The notes: generated by a model not told the origin, from the letters alone. A DNA stretch of 64,000 bases from Chromatiales bacterium (GCA_020445605.1 JAGRGH010000055.1:1-64000), one strand, 5' to 3'; numbered from the stretch's first letter, positions 34,184 through 44,887 are shown. Numbers and translations are program-made.

Positions 34184-34669
34184 ATGGCACGTCTGATTGC
34201 GCTCGTGATCTTCGGCGGCGGCGGGATCGCCATGTTCTACGTGGGCATCACGCAATACCTCGCCCAACGCGAACTCATGCAGAACGCCGAACCGGTCCGC
34301 GCCGAGATTGTCCTGTCTCGCGTTGTGGCGGGCACCTCGGCCGACACTGACCGCCGAGTCGGTCCCACGCGCGACACCTCCACGACCAGTTATACGCCCG
34401 AGGTGCGCTTCCGCTATGAGATTGACGGAGGCACCTATGAGAGCGATCTGCTGCATCCGAACATCATCGTGCGCGGGTACGTGAGCGCCGACGGCGCGGC
34501 CGGGGACCTGAAACCCTACCCGCTCGGCGCGGTCGTGACCGCATGGGTCGACCGCCGCCACCCTGAACGGGGATTCCTGATTCCCGAGGAAGGCGCAGGA
34601 CCGCTGGTCTTCATGATCGTCGGGCTGGTGCTGCCGCCGCTGGCCTGGTTCGTCGGTCGGTTTCTCTGA
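34184..34669 (+). CDS. DUF3592 membrane protein
   Basis: 161 residues with a hydrophobic helix at each end (about 3-24 and 141-158). Between them is a beta-rich extracytoplasmic domain with the DUF3592 pattern VRAEIV..SYTPEVRFRYEIDGGTYESD and a closing AWVDRRHPERGFL. The function of the family is unknown. A second unknown gene starts 6 bp downstream, so the two are almost certainly cotranscribed. Confidence 0.75.
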   Translation: MARLIALVIFGGGGIAMFYVGITQYLAQRELMQNAEPVRAEIVLSRVVAGTSADTDRRVGPTRDTSTTSYTPEVRFRYEIDGGTYESDLLHPNIIVRGYVSADGAAGDLKPYPLGAVVTAWVDRRHPERGFLIPEEGAGPLVFMIVGLVLPPLAWFVGRFL

Positions 34670-34675
34670 CGCGCC

Positions 34676-35563
34676 ATGGGCTGGCCGCGCCAGAACCTGA
34701 TCCCGATCGACGGGCCCGCGCTATCGCTGGCGCTGCCGCCGGCCCTGCTGCTCGCCACGCCGGACGAGGCGAACCACCCACCCTCTCCGCCCGCGGGCGC
34801 AAGTTGGCTCGGGATCGTGCTGTCGGCCTATACAGACGCCGTCATCAGCATCGGCGCCCGGCCGGCCCGCGGGCTGTCCAGCGTCCGCGCGTTTCTACAG
34901 ACCCATGCAAGCTCACGCGGCAGTTCACCCGGGTCAACGGTCGAGGTTCGCTTCGGCGGAACGCGCTACGGTCATGCCGGTCTGGCGCTCGACTTCGGCA
35001 CGGCGGGATATCTCGCGGCGTTCGAGGATGGCGGCTGGCTGCTGAGTTTCGAGGTCGCCTGTCCGGCGCGTGACTGGAACGATTACGGAAGCTTTCTGCT
35101 CGACGTGGTGCGTTCAGCCGAACTGCTCGAACCCGCGGGCCCGAGCCTTTCGCTGGACGGTGGCGCAGTGCCACCGCTGCAACCCGGCCAACCGGACCCG
35201 GAAGACCAACGCCTTGCCGAAGAATCTTCCAGTGTCGATTCCGCACGCACTCAGGCCGCCACACTTATCGCCGCCGGGCGGTGGGACGACGCCGAAGCCC
35301 TGATCGTCAATCTGACCGTGCCGAACGACCCGGGCGCGATCCTCGGGCAACTCTACGAACAGGCACTTTCGGCAATTGCGGAAGGCTCAGGGGACCCCGC
35401 AGACGCGCCGATCCTGTTCGAACGTGCACTGCGCTGGCAACGCGTCGCATATCCGGACCCGCACACGGCCATCGAGGCCGAAGATTTCGAGCATGGGAAG
35501 GCCGCCGACGAAACCCGCCTGCGTGCTCTCCTGAACCGCCTGAACGGAACCCACGCTGAGTGA
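34676..35563 (+). CDS. Hypothetical protein, paired with the DUF3592 gene
   Basis: 295 residues, not recognised. It has no signal peptide or membrane helix. The N-terminal part (about 1-150) looks like a mixed alpha/beta domain, with VEVRFGGTRYGHAGLALDF and WLLSFEVACPARDWNDYG. A Pro-rich linker follows. The C-terminal part (about 188-295) is helical and TPR-like, with AATLIAAGRWDDAEAL and RALLNRLN. Codon use is like its neighbours. A ribosome site is not obvious; translation is probably coupled to the upstream gene. Confidence 0.7.
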   Translation: MGWPRQNLIPIDGPALSLALPPALLLATPDEANHPPSPPAGASWLGIVLSAYTDAVISIGARPARGLSSVRAFLQTHASSRGSSPGSTVEVRFGGTRYGHAGLALDFGTAGYLAAFEDGGWLLSFEVACPARDWNDYGSFLLDVVRSAELLEPAGPSLSLDGGAVPPLQPGQPDPEDQRLAEESSSVDSARTQAATLIAAGRWDDAEALIVNLTVPNDPGAILGQLYEQALSAIAEGSGDPADAPILFERALRWQRVAYPDPHTAIEAEDFEHGKAADETRLRALLNRLNGTHAE

Positions 35564-35653
35564 GGCGACCAAGGCGCGGGTTTTCAGGGCCCAACTGCTC
35601 GAGCCCGGAAGCCTTCTGAGCGGATGCACAGACTCCCGCGGCACACGAAAGTG

Positions 35654-35763
35654 CCGCTATTTTCAACGGATGTAAGACGTTGAAAAGGAAAGAAAACGAA
35701 AAATGACACTTTTTCGGGCTCAAAGCGCTGGCAATCCGGGACGGATTGACCAGAGCTTCCCTA
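35654..35763 (+). repeat. Intergenic repeat, copy B (110 bp, two hairpins)
   Basis: Homologous to copy A at 10058-10167. Hairpin 1 is ATTTTCAACG pairing with CGTTGAAAAG, a longer stem than in copy A; several differences fall in the stems and some keep pairing. Hairpin 2, CGAAAAA/TTTTTCG, is identical. It fills most of the 263-bp gap between two convergent genes; the rest of the gap shows nothing recognisable. Confidence 0.8.
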
Positions 35764-35826
35764 ACAATTGGGGCCAGGATTCAATGACCACGGCCCGGCG
35801 CATCACGCGTTGAGCGCCTGTGTGAC

Positions 35827-36873
35827 CTACCGTACGCGCTGTTCGGCGGACGCTGACGAAGGTGTAGAGAGCGACGCGGCGGACTCGTAGAACCGCGGCA
35901 GATCACCATGCAGAGATTCGAGCAACGCCTCCAGCGGCGCCTCGAGTTCGTGATAGGTGGCGATGGACGCCAGGTGCGCGTTGTTCGGCGCACCGCCGGC
36001 CCAGGACGCGAAGCTTGTCGCCATGCCGTCGCCGAGCCGGCCGCTTTCGAGATCGGCGCGTAGGCGTTCGAATTCCGTGCGTTTGGCGGCGCGCATTTCA
36101 TCGCCTGTGCCAGCGCTTGCATAGACCTTCGAGAGCGCCGCGCGCGTTTCCAGCACGCGAGCGGTAAACCGCCGCATTGTGTCGTTGTGGGCACGCCAGC
36201 GTTCGAAGGCCGCCAGATTGCCTTGCGCGCGATACCAGCGCTCGACGCCGACGTTCGCAACGACCGTCGCGAATGCCTCGTTGAATGCCGAGTCCCCGGC
36301 CACGTAGAGGCGCTGGTGCGCAAGCTCATGGAAGATCAGCGCGGCAACCTGTGCCTCGGACCAGCCACTGACCGTGCTCGGCAATGGATCGTCGAACCAG
36401 CCGAGCGTCGAGTAGGCCGCGGCCCCGAGCACGGCGACGTCCAGCCCCTGCGCTGCGAGCGTTTCGCCATAGCCGGCCGCGGTGTTGCGGTCGAAGAATC
36501 CGCGATAGGCGGCGCAGCCGATGACGGGATAGCACCACTGTTTTGGCGCCACGGAGAACTCCGGCGCGGCGACCACTGAATACACGACCGACTCGCGATT
36601 GATCTGCGCATAGCAGGTGTAGCTGCCATTGTCGGGCAGCGCGAGTGCCTCGCTCGCGAACTGGCGCACGGCCTTGGCAAAGACCAGACGTTCGCGCAGA
36701 TCCGCCGGCGTCTTGTCATCGGCGAGCAGCTCATCGATAGGGCGGGCGCGCGCCATCAGCGCGAAATGCCCGCGGATCGACTGCGCGTAGTAGCCGATGG
36801 TCTCGCATCCGGTCGCGGCCAGTGCGAGCACCAGCAGCGCGACTCGCGAAGCGCGCGCGGGACCGACGCGCAC
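35827..36873 (-). CDS. Predicted zinc aminopeptidase lipoprotein (COG4324 type)
   Basis: About 348 residues. The N-terminus carries a lipoprotein signal with lipobox-like LALAATGC, so it is probably anchored in the outer membrane. The zinc motif is IFHELAHQRLY, followed by NEAFATVVANVG with a likely third ligand. Family members are annotated as predicted aminopeptidases; activity is not established. GTG at 36873 gives a signal peptide of ordinary length. A TTG at 36897 that overlaps the xthA stop (TTGA) is the alternative. Confidence 0.75.
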   Translation of the reverse strand: MRVGPARASRVALLVLALAATGCETIGYYAQSIRGHFALMARARPIDELLADDKTPADLRERLVFAKAVRQFASEALALPDNGSYTCYAQINRESVVYSVVAAPEFSVAPKQWCYPVIGCAAYRGFFDRNTAAGYGETLAAQGLDVAVLGAAAYSTLGWFDDPLPSTVSGWSEAQVAALIFHELAHQRLYVAGDSAFNEAFATVVANVGVERWYRAQGNLAAFERWRAHNDTMRRFTARVLETRAALSKVYASAGTGDEMRAAKRTEFERLRADLESGRLGDGMATSFASWAGGAPNNAHLASIATYHELEAPLEALLESLHGDLPRFYESAASLSTPSSASAEQRVR

Positions 36874-36893
36874 CAGATTCCCGGGCCGGTGAA

Positions 36894-37658
36894 TCAAGCG
36901 AACTCGGCGACGACAGGGGCGTGATCGGACGGGCGTTCGAGCCGGCGCGGCTCGACGTCGATCAGGCAGGAGCGGCAGCCATCGAGCAGTGGATTCGACG
37001 CCAGGATCAGATCGATGCGCAGGCCGCGATTGCGCCGAAACCCGGCGGCGCGATAGTCCCACCAGCTGAAGCTGTTCTCCGGCTGCTCGAAGCGACGAAA
37101 GCAGTCGGCCAGACCAAGCTCCAGCATGCGCGACAAAGCGGCGCGTTCCGGCCCCGAACAGAGAATCCGGTCACGCCACTCCTGCGGGTCGTGCACATCG
37201 GCATCCGCCGGCGCGATATTGAAATCGCCGAGCACGACCATGCGCGGATAACGCTCGATCTCCACGCGCAGCCAGGCGGTCACGGCCGCGAGCCAATCGA
37301 GCTTGAAGCGGTACTTGTCGCTGTCGACCTCCAGCCCGTTGACCACGTACAGATTGACGACACGCACGCCGCCGACCGTCGTTGCGAGGATGCGGCGCTG
37401 TTCGGATTCCACCCCCGGCGGATCGGTGACGACCTCGACCGGCTGCTCACGCGCGACAACCGCGACGCCGTTGTAGGTCTTCTGACCCGAATACACCACG
37501 CGATAACCGGCGTCCGCGAATGCCTGTGCCGGGAATGCGTCATCGGTGAGCTTGGTTTCCTGCAGGGCAAGCACGTCCGGCTCATTCATCGCGAGCCAGT
37601 CGAGCACGTGCTGCAAGCGAACCTTGAGCGAATTGACGTTCCAGGTCGCGATCTTCAA
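36894..37658 (-). CDS. xthA: Exodeoxyribonuclease III XthA
   Basis: AP endonuclease and 3'-5' exonuclease of base excision repair, about 254 residues. The residues of the active site are visible: LKIATWNVNSLKVR (Asn), LALQETK (Glu), LGDFNIAP (Asp, Asn), GLRIDLIL (Asp) and PSDHAPV (His). The TTG at 37658 matches the family start; GTG at 37685 would add nine residues overlapping the upstream gene. It is the second exonuclease III in the window and the closer one to E. coli XthA. Confidence 0.92.
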   Translation of the reverse strand: MKIATWNVNSLKVRLQHVLDWLAMNEPDVLALQETKLTDDAFPAQAFADAGYRVVYSGQKTYNGVAVVAREQPVEVVTDPPGVESEQRRILATTVGGVRVVNLYVVNGLEVDSDKYRFKLDWLAAVTAWLRVEIERYPRMVVLGDFNIAPADADVHDPQEWRDRILCSGPERAALSRMLELGLADCFRRFEQPENSFSWWDYRAAGFRRNRGLRIDLILASNPLLDGCRSCLIDVEPRRLERPSDHAPVVAEFA

Positions 37659-37668
37659 GGCATCGGGC

Positions 37669-38235
37669 TCACAGGCGATAGCCACCGTGACGACGGCGGT
37701 TCGCCGAATCCACGATCCAGGCCCCGATCACCATGCCGATGAGCAGCATCACGGCGGCGGCGAGCCCGTACACCCAGACCGGCGCATCGCGCAGATCAAC
37801 GGCATTGTCCGAACCCGACCCGTCGGTAACCGGCGCGACCTCGACCTCGGCGACTGCCGCATCAGCGACTTCGGCGCTGGCGGGCTTTTCCGGCGCGCCA
37901 GTGGCAAGCTGTTTCTCCAGCGCCGAGACCTGCTCGCGCAGCTTGCCGTTCTCCGCCTGCAACGCCAGCACGGCGCCGCGTGCCGGCCTTTCGTCCGTGA
38001 CAAAGCGTTTTTCGATCCAGCCCTCGGCGCCATCCACGAGCCTCACCTTGAGCACGCTTTCGGCGCGATCGACGATCTCCATCGGCGTGCCGCTGGTCAG
38101 CGCACGCACCGGCTTGCCCTTGAGGGATTCGCTTTCGAACAGGCCCGCCACGAGCTGGTCGGTCACGTAGGCCGCGCGCGCACCGCCGGCAAGCACCAGC
38201 AACGCCAGCGCCAGTCGCGGCAGCGCTCTGATCAC
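37669..38235 (-). CDS. TIGR04211-type SH3b domain protein with C-terminal membrane anchor
   Basis: 188 residues: a signal peptide (1-21), a bacterial SH3 domain (about 22-80, YVTDQLVAGLFESES.. to ..GAEGWIEKRFV), a coiled coil (LQAENGKLREQVSALEKQL), and a C-terminal transmembrane helix with a short basic tail. It resembles YgiM of E. coli. The SH3b domain probably faces the cell wall. GTG start at 38235, in a 4-bp overlap with the prlC stop. Confidence 0.82.
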   Translation of the reverse strand: MIRALPRLALALLVLAGGARAAYVTDQLVAGLFESESLKGKPVRALTSGTPMEIVDRAESVLKVRLVDGAEGWIEKRFVTDERPARGAVLALQAENGKLREQVSALEKQLATGAPEKPASAEVADAAVAEVEVAPVTDGSGSDNAVDLRDAPVWVYGLAAAVMLLIGMVIGAWIVDSANRRRHGGYRL

Positions 38236-40265
38236 GCGGCGATTCCGCTGTGACGCAGCAATGCGTCGATGTTCGGCTCGCGGCCACGGAACGCGACAAA
38301 ATGCTCCAGTGCATCGCGCGAGCCGCCGCGCTCAAGCACCTCGCGCAGGAAACGTTCACCGGTGCCCGGATCGAAGATGCCGTTCTCCTCGAATGCGCTG
38401 AAGGCATCGCTCGACAGCACTTCGGCCCACTTGTAGCTGTAGTAACCGGCCGCATAGCCGCCCGCAAAGACATGCGTGAAGCTGTTTGCGAAACGGTTGT
38501 AGGGGGGCGGTTTCAGCACCGCGACCTCGCTGCGTACCTCACCGAGCAGGCGCTCGATGAACCCGGGTTCACCGGCCACAAATTCGTGGTGGATCCGAAA
38601 ATCAAACAGCGCAAACTCCAGCTGACGCAGCAGCTGCATGCCGGACTGGAAGTTCTTCGCGGCACGCATGCGTGTATAGAGCGCCTCGGGCAGGCGATCA
38701 CCGCTCTGGTAGTGGCGCGCAAACAGGTCCAGCGCCTCGCGCTCCCAGCACCAGTTCTCCATGAACTGGCTCGGCAGTTCGACCGCATCCCATTCCACGC
38801 CGTTGATGCCGGAGATCGACGGCCAGTCGATCTGGGTCAGCATGTGATGCAGGCCGTGACCGAATTCGTGGAACAGGGTCTCGACCTCGTCGTGGGTCAG
38901 CAGGGCCGGATCGTCGCCCACCGGCGGCGTGAAGTTGCACACGAGATAGGCGACCGGCGTCTGCACGCGGTCACCGTCACGCATGCGCACCGCGCATTCA
39001 TCCATCCACGCCCCGCCGCGCTTTTTGGCGCGTGCGAACGGATCCAGGAAAAACCGTGCGCGGCGCGCACCGCTTGCGTCGACGAGTTCGTACAGACGCA
39101 GGTCACGGTGGTAGGAATCGAAGTCCTCGATCGCCCGCACGCGCACGCCATACAGTCGCTCGACGATCGCGAACAGCCCGTCGAGCACGGCCGGCAGCGG
39201 GAAATACGGGCGCAGGTCTTCCTGGCTGATCGAGTAACGCGCCTCGCGCAGCTTTTCACTGTAAAAGGCCAGGTCCCAGGGCTCGAGTTCGGTCGCGCCG
39301 AATTCCTCGCGTGCGAACTCGCGCAATTCGGCGAGATCGCGCTCGGCGACCGGGCGAGCGCGCGCGGCAAGGTCGTGCAGAAAGGCGAACACGTCTTCGG
39401 CCGAACGCGCCATCTTGGTGGCGAGCGAGTAGTCCGCGTAACGCTCGAATCCGGCGAGATGCGCGAGTTCGTGACGAAGTTCCAGGATGCGCAACATGCG
39501 CGGTGCGTTGTCGAACTTTCCTGCGTTCGGCCCCTGGTCAGAAGCGCGCGTGACGTACGCCTGGTACATCTCGCGGCGCAGCTCGCGGTCCTGCGCATAC
39601 GCCAGCACAGGGAAGTAGGACGGAAAGTCCAGCGTGAACAGCCAGCCCTCGACCTCGCGCTCGGTTGCGTTCTGACGCGCAAGCGCGCGTGCCGTCTCGG
39701 GCAGGCCGGCGAGGCGGGCCTCGTCGGTAATCGTCAGCGTCCAGGCCTGGGTGGCATCCAGCACCGCATCGCTGTAGGCGCTGGTCAGTTGCGAGAGTTC
39801 CTGCCGCACGGCCTTGAAGCGCGTGCGCTCGGCCTCGGGCAGATCCACGCCCGCGAGCCGAAAGTCGCGCAACGCGTTGTCCAGCAGTCGAAGCTGGCCT
39901 GGTTCCAGCCGATCGCCTTCGCCCTCGCGCACCGCGGCCACCGCCTCGTACAGCCGGCGATTCTGGCCGCGCTCGCTCCAGTATTCGGTCAGGATCGGCA
40001 GCCCCGCGTTGTAGGCCTCGCGCAACGCCTCGCTGTTGCGCACCGCGTTCAGATGGCCGACCGGCGACCAGGTTCGCGACAGCCGCTCATCCATGAGTTC
40101 GATCGGGTGCACCAGTGTCTCCCAGCTGTAGTCGCCAGCCTCGAGCAGGGCATCCAGACGCGCGCGGGCGTCGGCCAGCACGGTCTCCAGGGCGGGCAGC
40201 ACGTGCTCGGGCCGGATGGCCGAAAACGGCGGCAGGTCGTCAAAGCTCAGCAGTGGGTTGTCCAT
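38232..40265 (-). CDS. prlC: Oligopeptidase A PrlC (M3 metallopeptidase)
   Basis: Degrades peptides and cleaved signal peptides in the cytoplasm. A 677-residue M3 family enzyme with the zinc motif HEFGHGLHH starting at His466 and a downstream NGVEWDAVELPSQFMENW. ATG at 40265 (MDNPLLSFDDLPPF) fits the family; an in-frame TTG lies 15 bp upstream. It is followed by the SH3b gene and xthA in one unit. Confidence 0.94.
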   Translation of the reverse strand: MDNPLLSFDDLPPFSAIRPEHVLPALETVLADARARLDALLEAGDYSWETLVHPIELMDERLSRTWSPVGHLNAVRNSEALREAYNAGLPILTEYWSERGQNRRLYEAVAAVREGEGDRLEPGQLRLLDNALRDFRLAGVDLPEAERTRFKAVRQELSQLTSAYSDAVLDATQAWTLTITDEARLAGLPETARALARQNATEREVEGWLFTLDFPSYFPVLAYAQDRELRREMYQAYVTRASDQGPNAGKFDNAPRMLRILELRHELAHLAGFERYADYSLATKMARSAEDVFAFLHDLAARARPVAERDLAELREFAREEFGATELEPWDLAFYSEKLREARYSISQEDLRPYFPLPAVLDGLFAIVERLYGVRVRAIEDFDSYHRDLRLYELVDASGARRARFFLDPFARAKKRGGAWMDECAVRMRDGDRVQTPVAYLVCNFTPPVGDDPALLTHDEVETLFHEFGHGLHHMLTQIDWPSISGINGVEWDAVELPSQFMENWCWEREALDLFARHYQSGDRLPEALYTRMRAAKNFQSGMQLLRQLEFALFDFRIHHEFVAGEPGFIERLLGEVRSEVAVLKPPPYNRFANSFTHVFAGGYAAGYYSYKWAEVLSSDAFSAFEENGIFDPGTGERFLREVLERGGSRDALEHFVAFRGREPNIDALLRHSGIAA

Positions 40266-40323
40266 TCGGGAATTCGTCAAGAAAACGCGGGGCCTACAAG
40301 ATTAGGGCCGCACCCCGCCCGCT

Positions 40324-41214
40324 TCAATGCGCACCGGCGCGCGCGAGCAGCCAGGCGAGCCAGCCCAGACCGCCGAGAAAAGCCGCCAGACCGCCCAGCG
40401 CGATCCAGCCATAGCGGCGCTCGGCATGGTGCTCGGCGCCGACCGACAGCAGGAACGGGTAGCCGTGTTCGACCGGGCGTGACAGCAGGTGCACGTCGTC
40501 GGACGGGGCCGTATCACGCAGCGCACGATCGGCGCGCTGCGCAGCGACGCGGCGCGCGGCCTCCCACTCGGTCGCGTCGATCACACCGTCGGCGTTGCGG
40601 TCGAACAGCCGGCGGGCGCGTGCCGGGTCGCGCTTGAAATCGGCCAGGGTCTCGCGCACCACGCGCTCGCGATCGGCATCCAGCTGCGTGATGCCGGCGT
40701 GGGTTCGCAGGCGTCCCAGCGCGTAGAGCCGGTCGCCCGGGGCGATCCACTCCTCGACATAGCGATAGTTGCCGACGAGCGCGTGCAGCGCGCCGCCGCG
40801 GTCCCAGTGCTCGGGATAGCGCTTCTGGCCATAGCGCACCGAACGGTGCGGGGTGGCGACATCGGCACCGTCGGGATCGATGACACAGCGGCCCGTGCCG
40901 TCGTCCAGCGCGAACAGGGCCTCGCTGGTCTCGCCCTCGAGTTTGCCCCAGCGCTCGCTGCGACCGGAGCGCCCGTAGATCGCGTAGCGATACCAGCAGA
41001 CCGGTTCGCGTGACAGCGGCGCTTCGACCGGCAGACCATCGAGCATCTGCGCGCGGCCGACGAGTTCGACGTAGCCCTGGGCCGCGGAGCGAACGCGCGC
41101 AGTCGGTGTATCGGCGATGCGCCGGCGCTTGAGATAGGCATCGAGCGCGAACCAGCCGCCGCTGACGCTCAGAACGACGGCCGGCAGCGCCAGCCAGAGT
41201 GGTGAACCGGGCAC
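40324..41214 (-). CDS. GIDE-domain membrane protein with an EF-hand
   Basis: 296 residues with a helix at each end (about 5-24 and 271-291). The region between resembles the GIDE domain of MUL1-type membrane proteins: RVRSAAQGYVELVGRAQML, then PVCWYRYAIYG. There is no RING finger, so ubiquitin ligase labels in databases would not apply. A canonical calcium loop DRNADGVIDATEWE lies in the C-terminal part, which is unusual. The gene follows lemA after 12 bp. Function is unknown. Confidence 0.75.
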   Translation of the reverse strand: MPGSPLWLALPAVVLSVSGGWFALDAYLKRRRIADTPTARVRSAAQGYVELVGRAQMLDGLPVEAPLSREPVCWYRYAIYGRSGRSERWGKLEGETSEALFALDDGTGRCVIDPDGADVATPHRSVRYGQKRYPEHWDRGGALHALVGNYRYVEEWIAPGDRLYALGRLRTHAGITQLDADRERVVRETLADFKRDPARARRLFDRNADGVIDATEWEAARRVAAQRADRALRDTAPSDDVHLLSRPVEHGYPFLLSVGAEHHAERRYGWIALGGLAAFLGGLGWLAWLLARAGAH

Positions 41215-41226
41215 GCCCGGCGGCGA

Positions 41227-41808
41227 TCAGGCCTTGCCGCCGAACAGTGCGCCGACATCGACATCGGCGGTTTCCTCGGCGCTGAACTCCAGCAGCTTGC
41301 GCGGCCCGAAGCCGAACATTCGCGCGAGGATCACGTCCGGAAACTGTTCGATGCGCACGTTGTTGAGATTCACGGCCTCGTTGTAGAACTCACGGCGGTC
41401 AGCGATGGTTTCCTCGAGCCCCGTGATACGCGTGCGCAGATGCCCGAACGATTCGCTCGCGCGCAGTTCCGGGTAGGCCTCGGCGACCGCAAACAACTGG
41501 CCGAGCCCGAGCCGCAGCTGCGATTCCGCAGCCCCGAGCGCATCGATATCGCCGGCCTGCCGTGCACCCTGCACGGCGGAGCGCGCCTGGATGACCTTCT
41601 CCAGCGTCTCCTGCTCGTACTGCATGTGCTGCTTGCACACCTCGATGAGCTTCGGGATTTCGTCGTGACGCTGGCGCAGCAGGACGTCAATGTTCGCCCA
41701 CGCCTTGTCCACGCCGTGCTTGAGCGTGACCAGGGCGTTGTAGAGGATGATGCCGTAGACGACGAGTGCGACTATGATGCCGACAACGACCATGCCGGTG
41801 ACTTCCAT
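41227..41808 (-). CDS. lemA: LemA family protein
   Basis: 193 residues with an N-terminal membrane helix (about 5-23) followed by the four-helix LemA domain: ALVTLKHGVDKAWANIDVLL, RRQHDEIPKL-like segment, and the FNEAVNLNN-like YNEAVNLNNVRIEQFP. LemA proteins are surface or periplasmic proteins of unknown role. The ATG at 41808 begins just before the helix. The partner downstream is the GIDE protein, a recurring bacterial pairing. Confidence 0.9.
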   Translation of the reverse strand: MEVTGMVVVGIIVALVVYGIILYNALVTLKHGVDKAWANIDVLLRQRHDEIPKLIEVCKQHMQYEQETLEKVIQARSAVQGARQAGDIDALGAAESQLRLGLGQLFAVAEAYPELRASESFGHLRTRITGLEETIADRREFYNEAVNLNNVRIEQFPDVILARMFGFGPRKLLEFSAEETADVDVGALFGGKA

Positions 41809-41865
41809 GCGTAGCTCCTCGGCGTGAATGCAGGAACCCGAGTATACACCGCGCCCGGAGGCCCC

Positions 41866-42408
41866 TTGCCCGCCGATATTCGCCCATTCGAGGCCCACAG
41901 CCCGCAGGTCGATCCGGCCGCATGGGTCGACGACAACTGCACGATCATCGGCCAGGTCACGGTCGGCGCATACAGCTCGCTGTGGCCCGGCACGATCGTG
42001 CGCGGCGACGTGCACGCCATCCGGATCGGCTCGCACACCAACATCCAGGACGGCTGTCTGGTGCACGTCACCCACGACAGCGAGTTCCATCCCGGCGGGT
42101 TCGACTGCCGGATCGGCGACTACGTGACCGTCGGACACCGGGTCGTGCTGCACGCCTGCCACGTCGGCGACGAGTGCCTGATCGGCATGGGTGCCATCGT
42201 GATGGACGGCGCGGTCATCGAGCGGCGCGTGCTGCTCGGCGCCGGCTCAGTGGTGCCGGCCGGCAAGACCCTGGAGGGTGGTTATCTTTGGGTCGGCACT
42301 CCGGCCCGGCGCATCCGGCCGCTGACCGATGCCGAGATCCGCCACATCCATTACTCGGCGAACCACTACGTGAAACTCGCCGCCCGTCACGCGGGCCGGC
42401 ATGCCTGA
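41866..42408 (+). CDS. Gamma-class carbonic anhydrase-like hexapeptide protein
   Basis: 180 residues of left-handed beta-helix repeats (YaiC/CaiE/PaaY-like). Three metal-binding histidines are suggested by QDGCLVHVTHDS, GHRVVLHACHVG and the latter's second His, with the family motif SSLWPGTIVRGDV. Carbonic anhydrase activity is possible but varies in this family. TTG at 41866 is preferred because GGAGG lies 5-6 nt upstream; an ATG 42 bp further upstream lacks such a site. It is divergent from lemA. Confidence 0.86.
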   Translation: MPADIRPFEAHSPQVDPAAWVDDNCTIIGQVTVGAYSSLWPGTIVRGDVHAIRIGSHTNIQDGCLVHVTHDSEFHPGGFDCRIGDYVTVGHRVVLHACHVGDECLIGMGAIVMDGAVIERRVLLGAGSVVPAGKTLEGGYLWVGTPARRIRPLTDAEIRHIHYSANHYVKLAARHAGRHA

Positions 42409-42430
42409 GTCACCGACGGCGCTTGCGGCC

Positions 42431-43291
42431 TTAACCTGACTTGGTCGCCAGCGCGCGTGCGAGATCATCGCGCAGGCGGCGAATCACCGGACCGCTTTCC
42501 GGGCGCACGCCACGCCAGATCAGAAACGATTCCGCGGCCTGCTCGACCAGCATGCCAAGGCCGTCGACCGAATGTTCGGCGCCATGTTCCAGGCCCCATT
42601 GCACGAACGCGGTCGGTCGGGCGCTGTACATCATGTCGTAGCACCAGGCGCCAGCTCTCAGCAGGTTGCGCGGCAGCGGCGGCACCTTGTGCAGTAGGCT
42701 CGTCGCCGTGGCGTTGATCACCAGATCGAACCGCCGTCCTGACAGGTCTTCATACCCGCAGCCCTCCACCGGCCCGGTATCTGTAAAGCGCCCGGCCAGC
42801 GCAACGGCCTTGGCCACCGTGCGATTGGCGATCACGACCCGCGCCGGCCGCTGCCCGAGCAGCGGCGCCAGCACGCCGCTGGCGGCACCGCCGGCGCCCA
42901 GCAGCAGCAGCTCCTTGCCCGCCAGTCCCAGACCGAGGTTGACCGTCAGGTCGCGCACCAGCCCGACGCCGTCGGTGTTGTCGCCACGCAGGCTGCCGTC
43001 TTCGCGAAACGACAGCGTGTTCACGGCGCCCGCGAGTTCCGCACGGTCCGAGCGCTCGTCGGCGCGTTCCCAGGCCTCGCGCTTGAACGGCACGGTGACG
43101 TTCAGGCCGCGCCCGCCGAGGCTGTGGAACGAGCGCAGCGCGCGCTCGAAACCACCGACCGCGACCAGGATCGCCGAGTAGTGCAGCGACTGTCCGGTCT
43201 GTTCGGCGAACATGGCGTGGATCTGCGGCGACTTGCTGTGGGCGATCGGATTGCCCATCACCGCGTATTGATCGAGAGCGGTCTCTTCCAT
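42431..43291 (-). CDS. aroE: Shikimate dehydrogenase AroE
   Basis: NADPH-dependent reduction of 3-dehydroshikimate. 286 residues: substrate-binding VMGNPIAHSKSPQIH, catalytic Lys in NVTVPFKREAW, Asp in LRGDNTDGVG, and the nucleotide loop LGAGGAASGV. It lies 11 bp downstream of hemB and is probably cotranscribed. Confidence 0.95.
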   Translation of the reverse strand: MEETALDQYAVMGNPIAHSKSPQIHAMFAEQTGQSLHYSAILVAVGGFERALRSFHSLGGRGLNVTVPFKREAWERADERSDRAELAGAVNTLSFREDGSLRGDNTDGVGLVRDLTVNLGLGLAGKELLLLGAGGAASGVLAPLLGQRPARVVIANRTVAKAVALAGRFTDTGPVEGCGYEDLSGRRFDLVINATATSLLHKVPPLPRNLLRAGAWCYDMMYSARPTAFVQWGLEHGAEHSVDGLGMLVEQAAESFLIWRGVRPESGPVIRRLRDDLARALATKSG

Positions 43292-43302
43292 GCGCGGCCC
43301 GC

Positions 43303-44861
<1,559 letters not shown>

Positions 44862-44881
44862 TTCCAGCGCAGTCTGAATCG

Positions 44882-44887
44882 TATAAT
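44882..44887 (+). promoter_or_regulatory. Possible -10 box for the mlaC-like gene
   Basis: A perfect TATAAT lies in the 83-bp gap between the DUF302 gene and the mlaC-like gene, 58 bp before the latter's start. The -35 at the right distance (TGATTC) is weak. Confidence 0.35.

Noticed and set aside
38250-40637. 795-codon open frame opposite prlC
   Set aside because: PrlC with its zinc site is clear on the minus strand.
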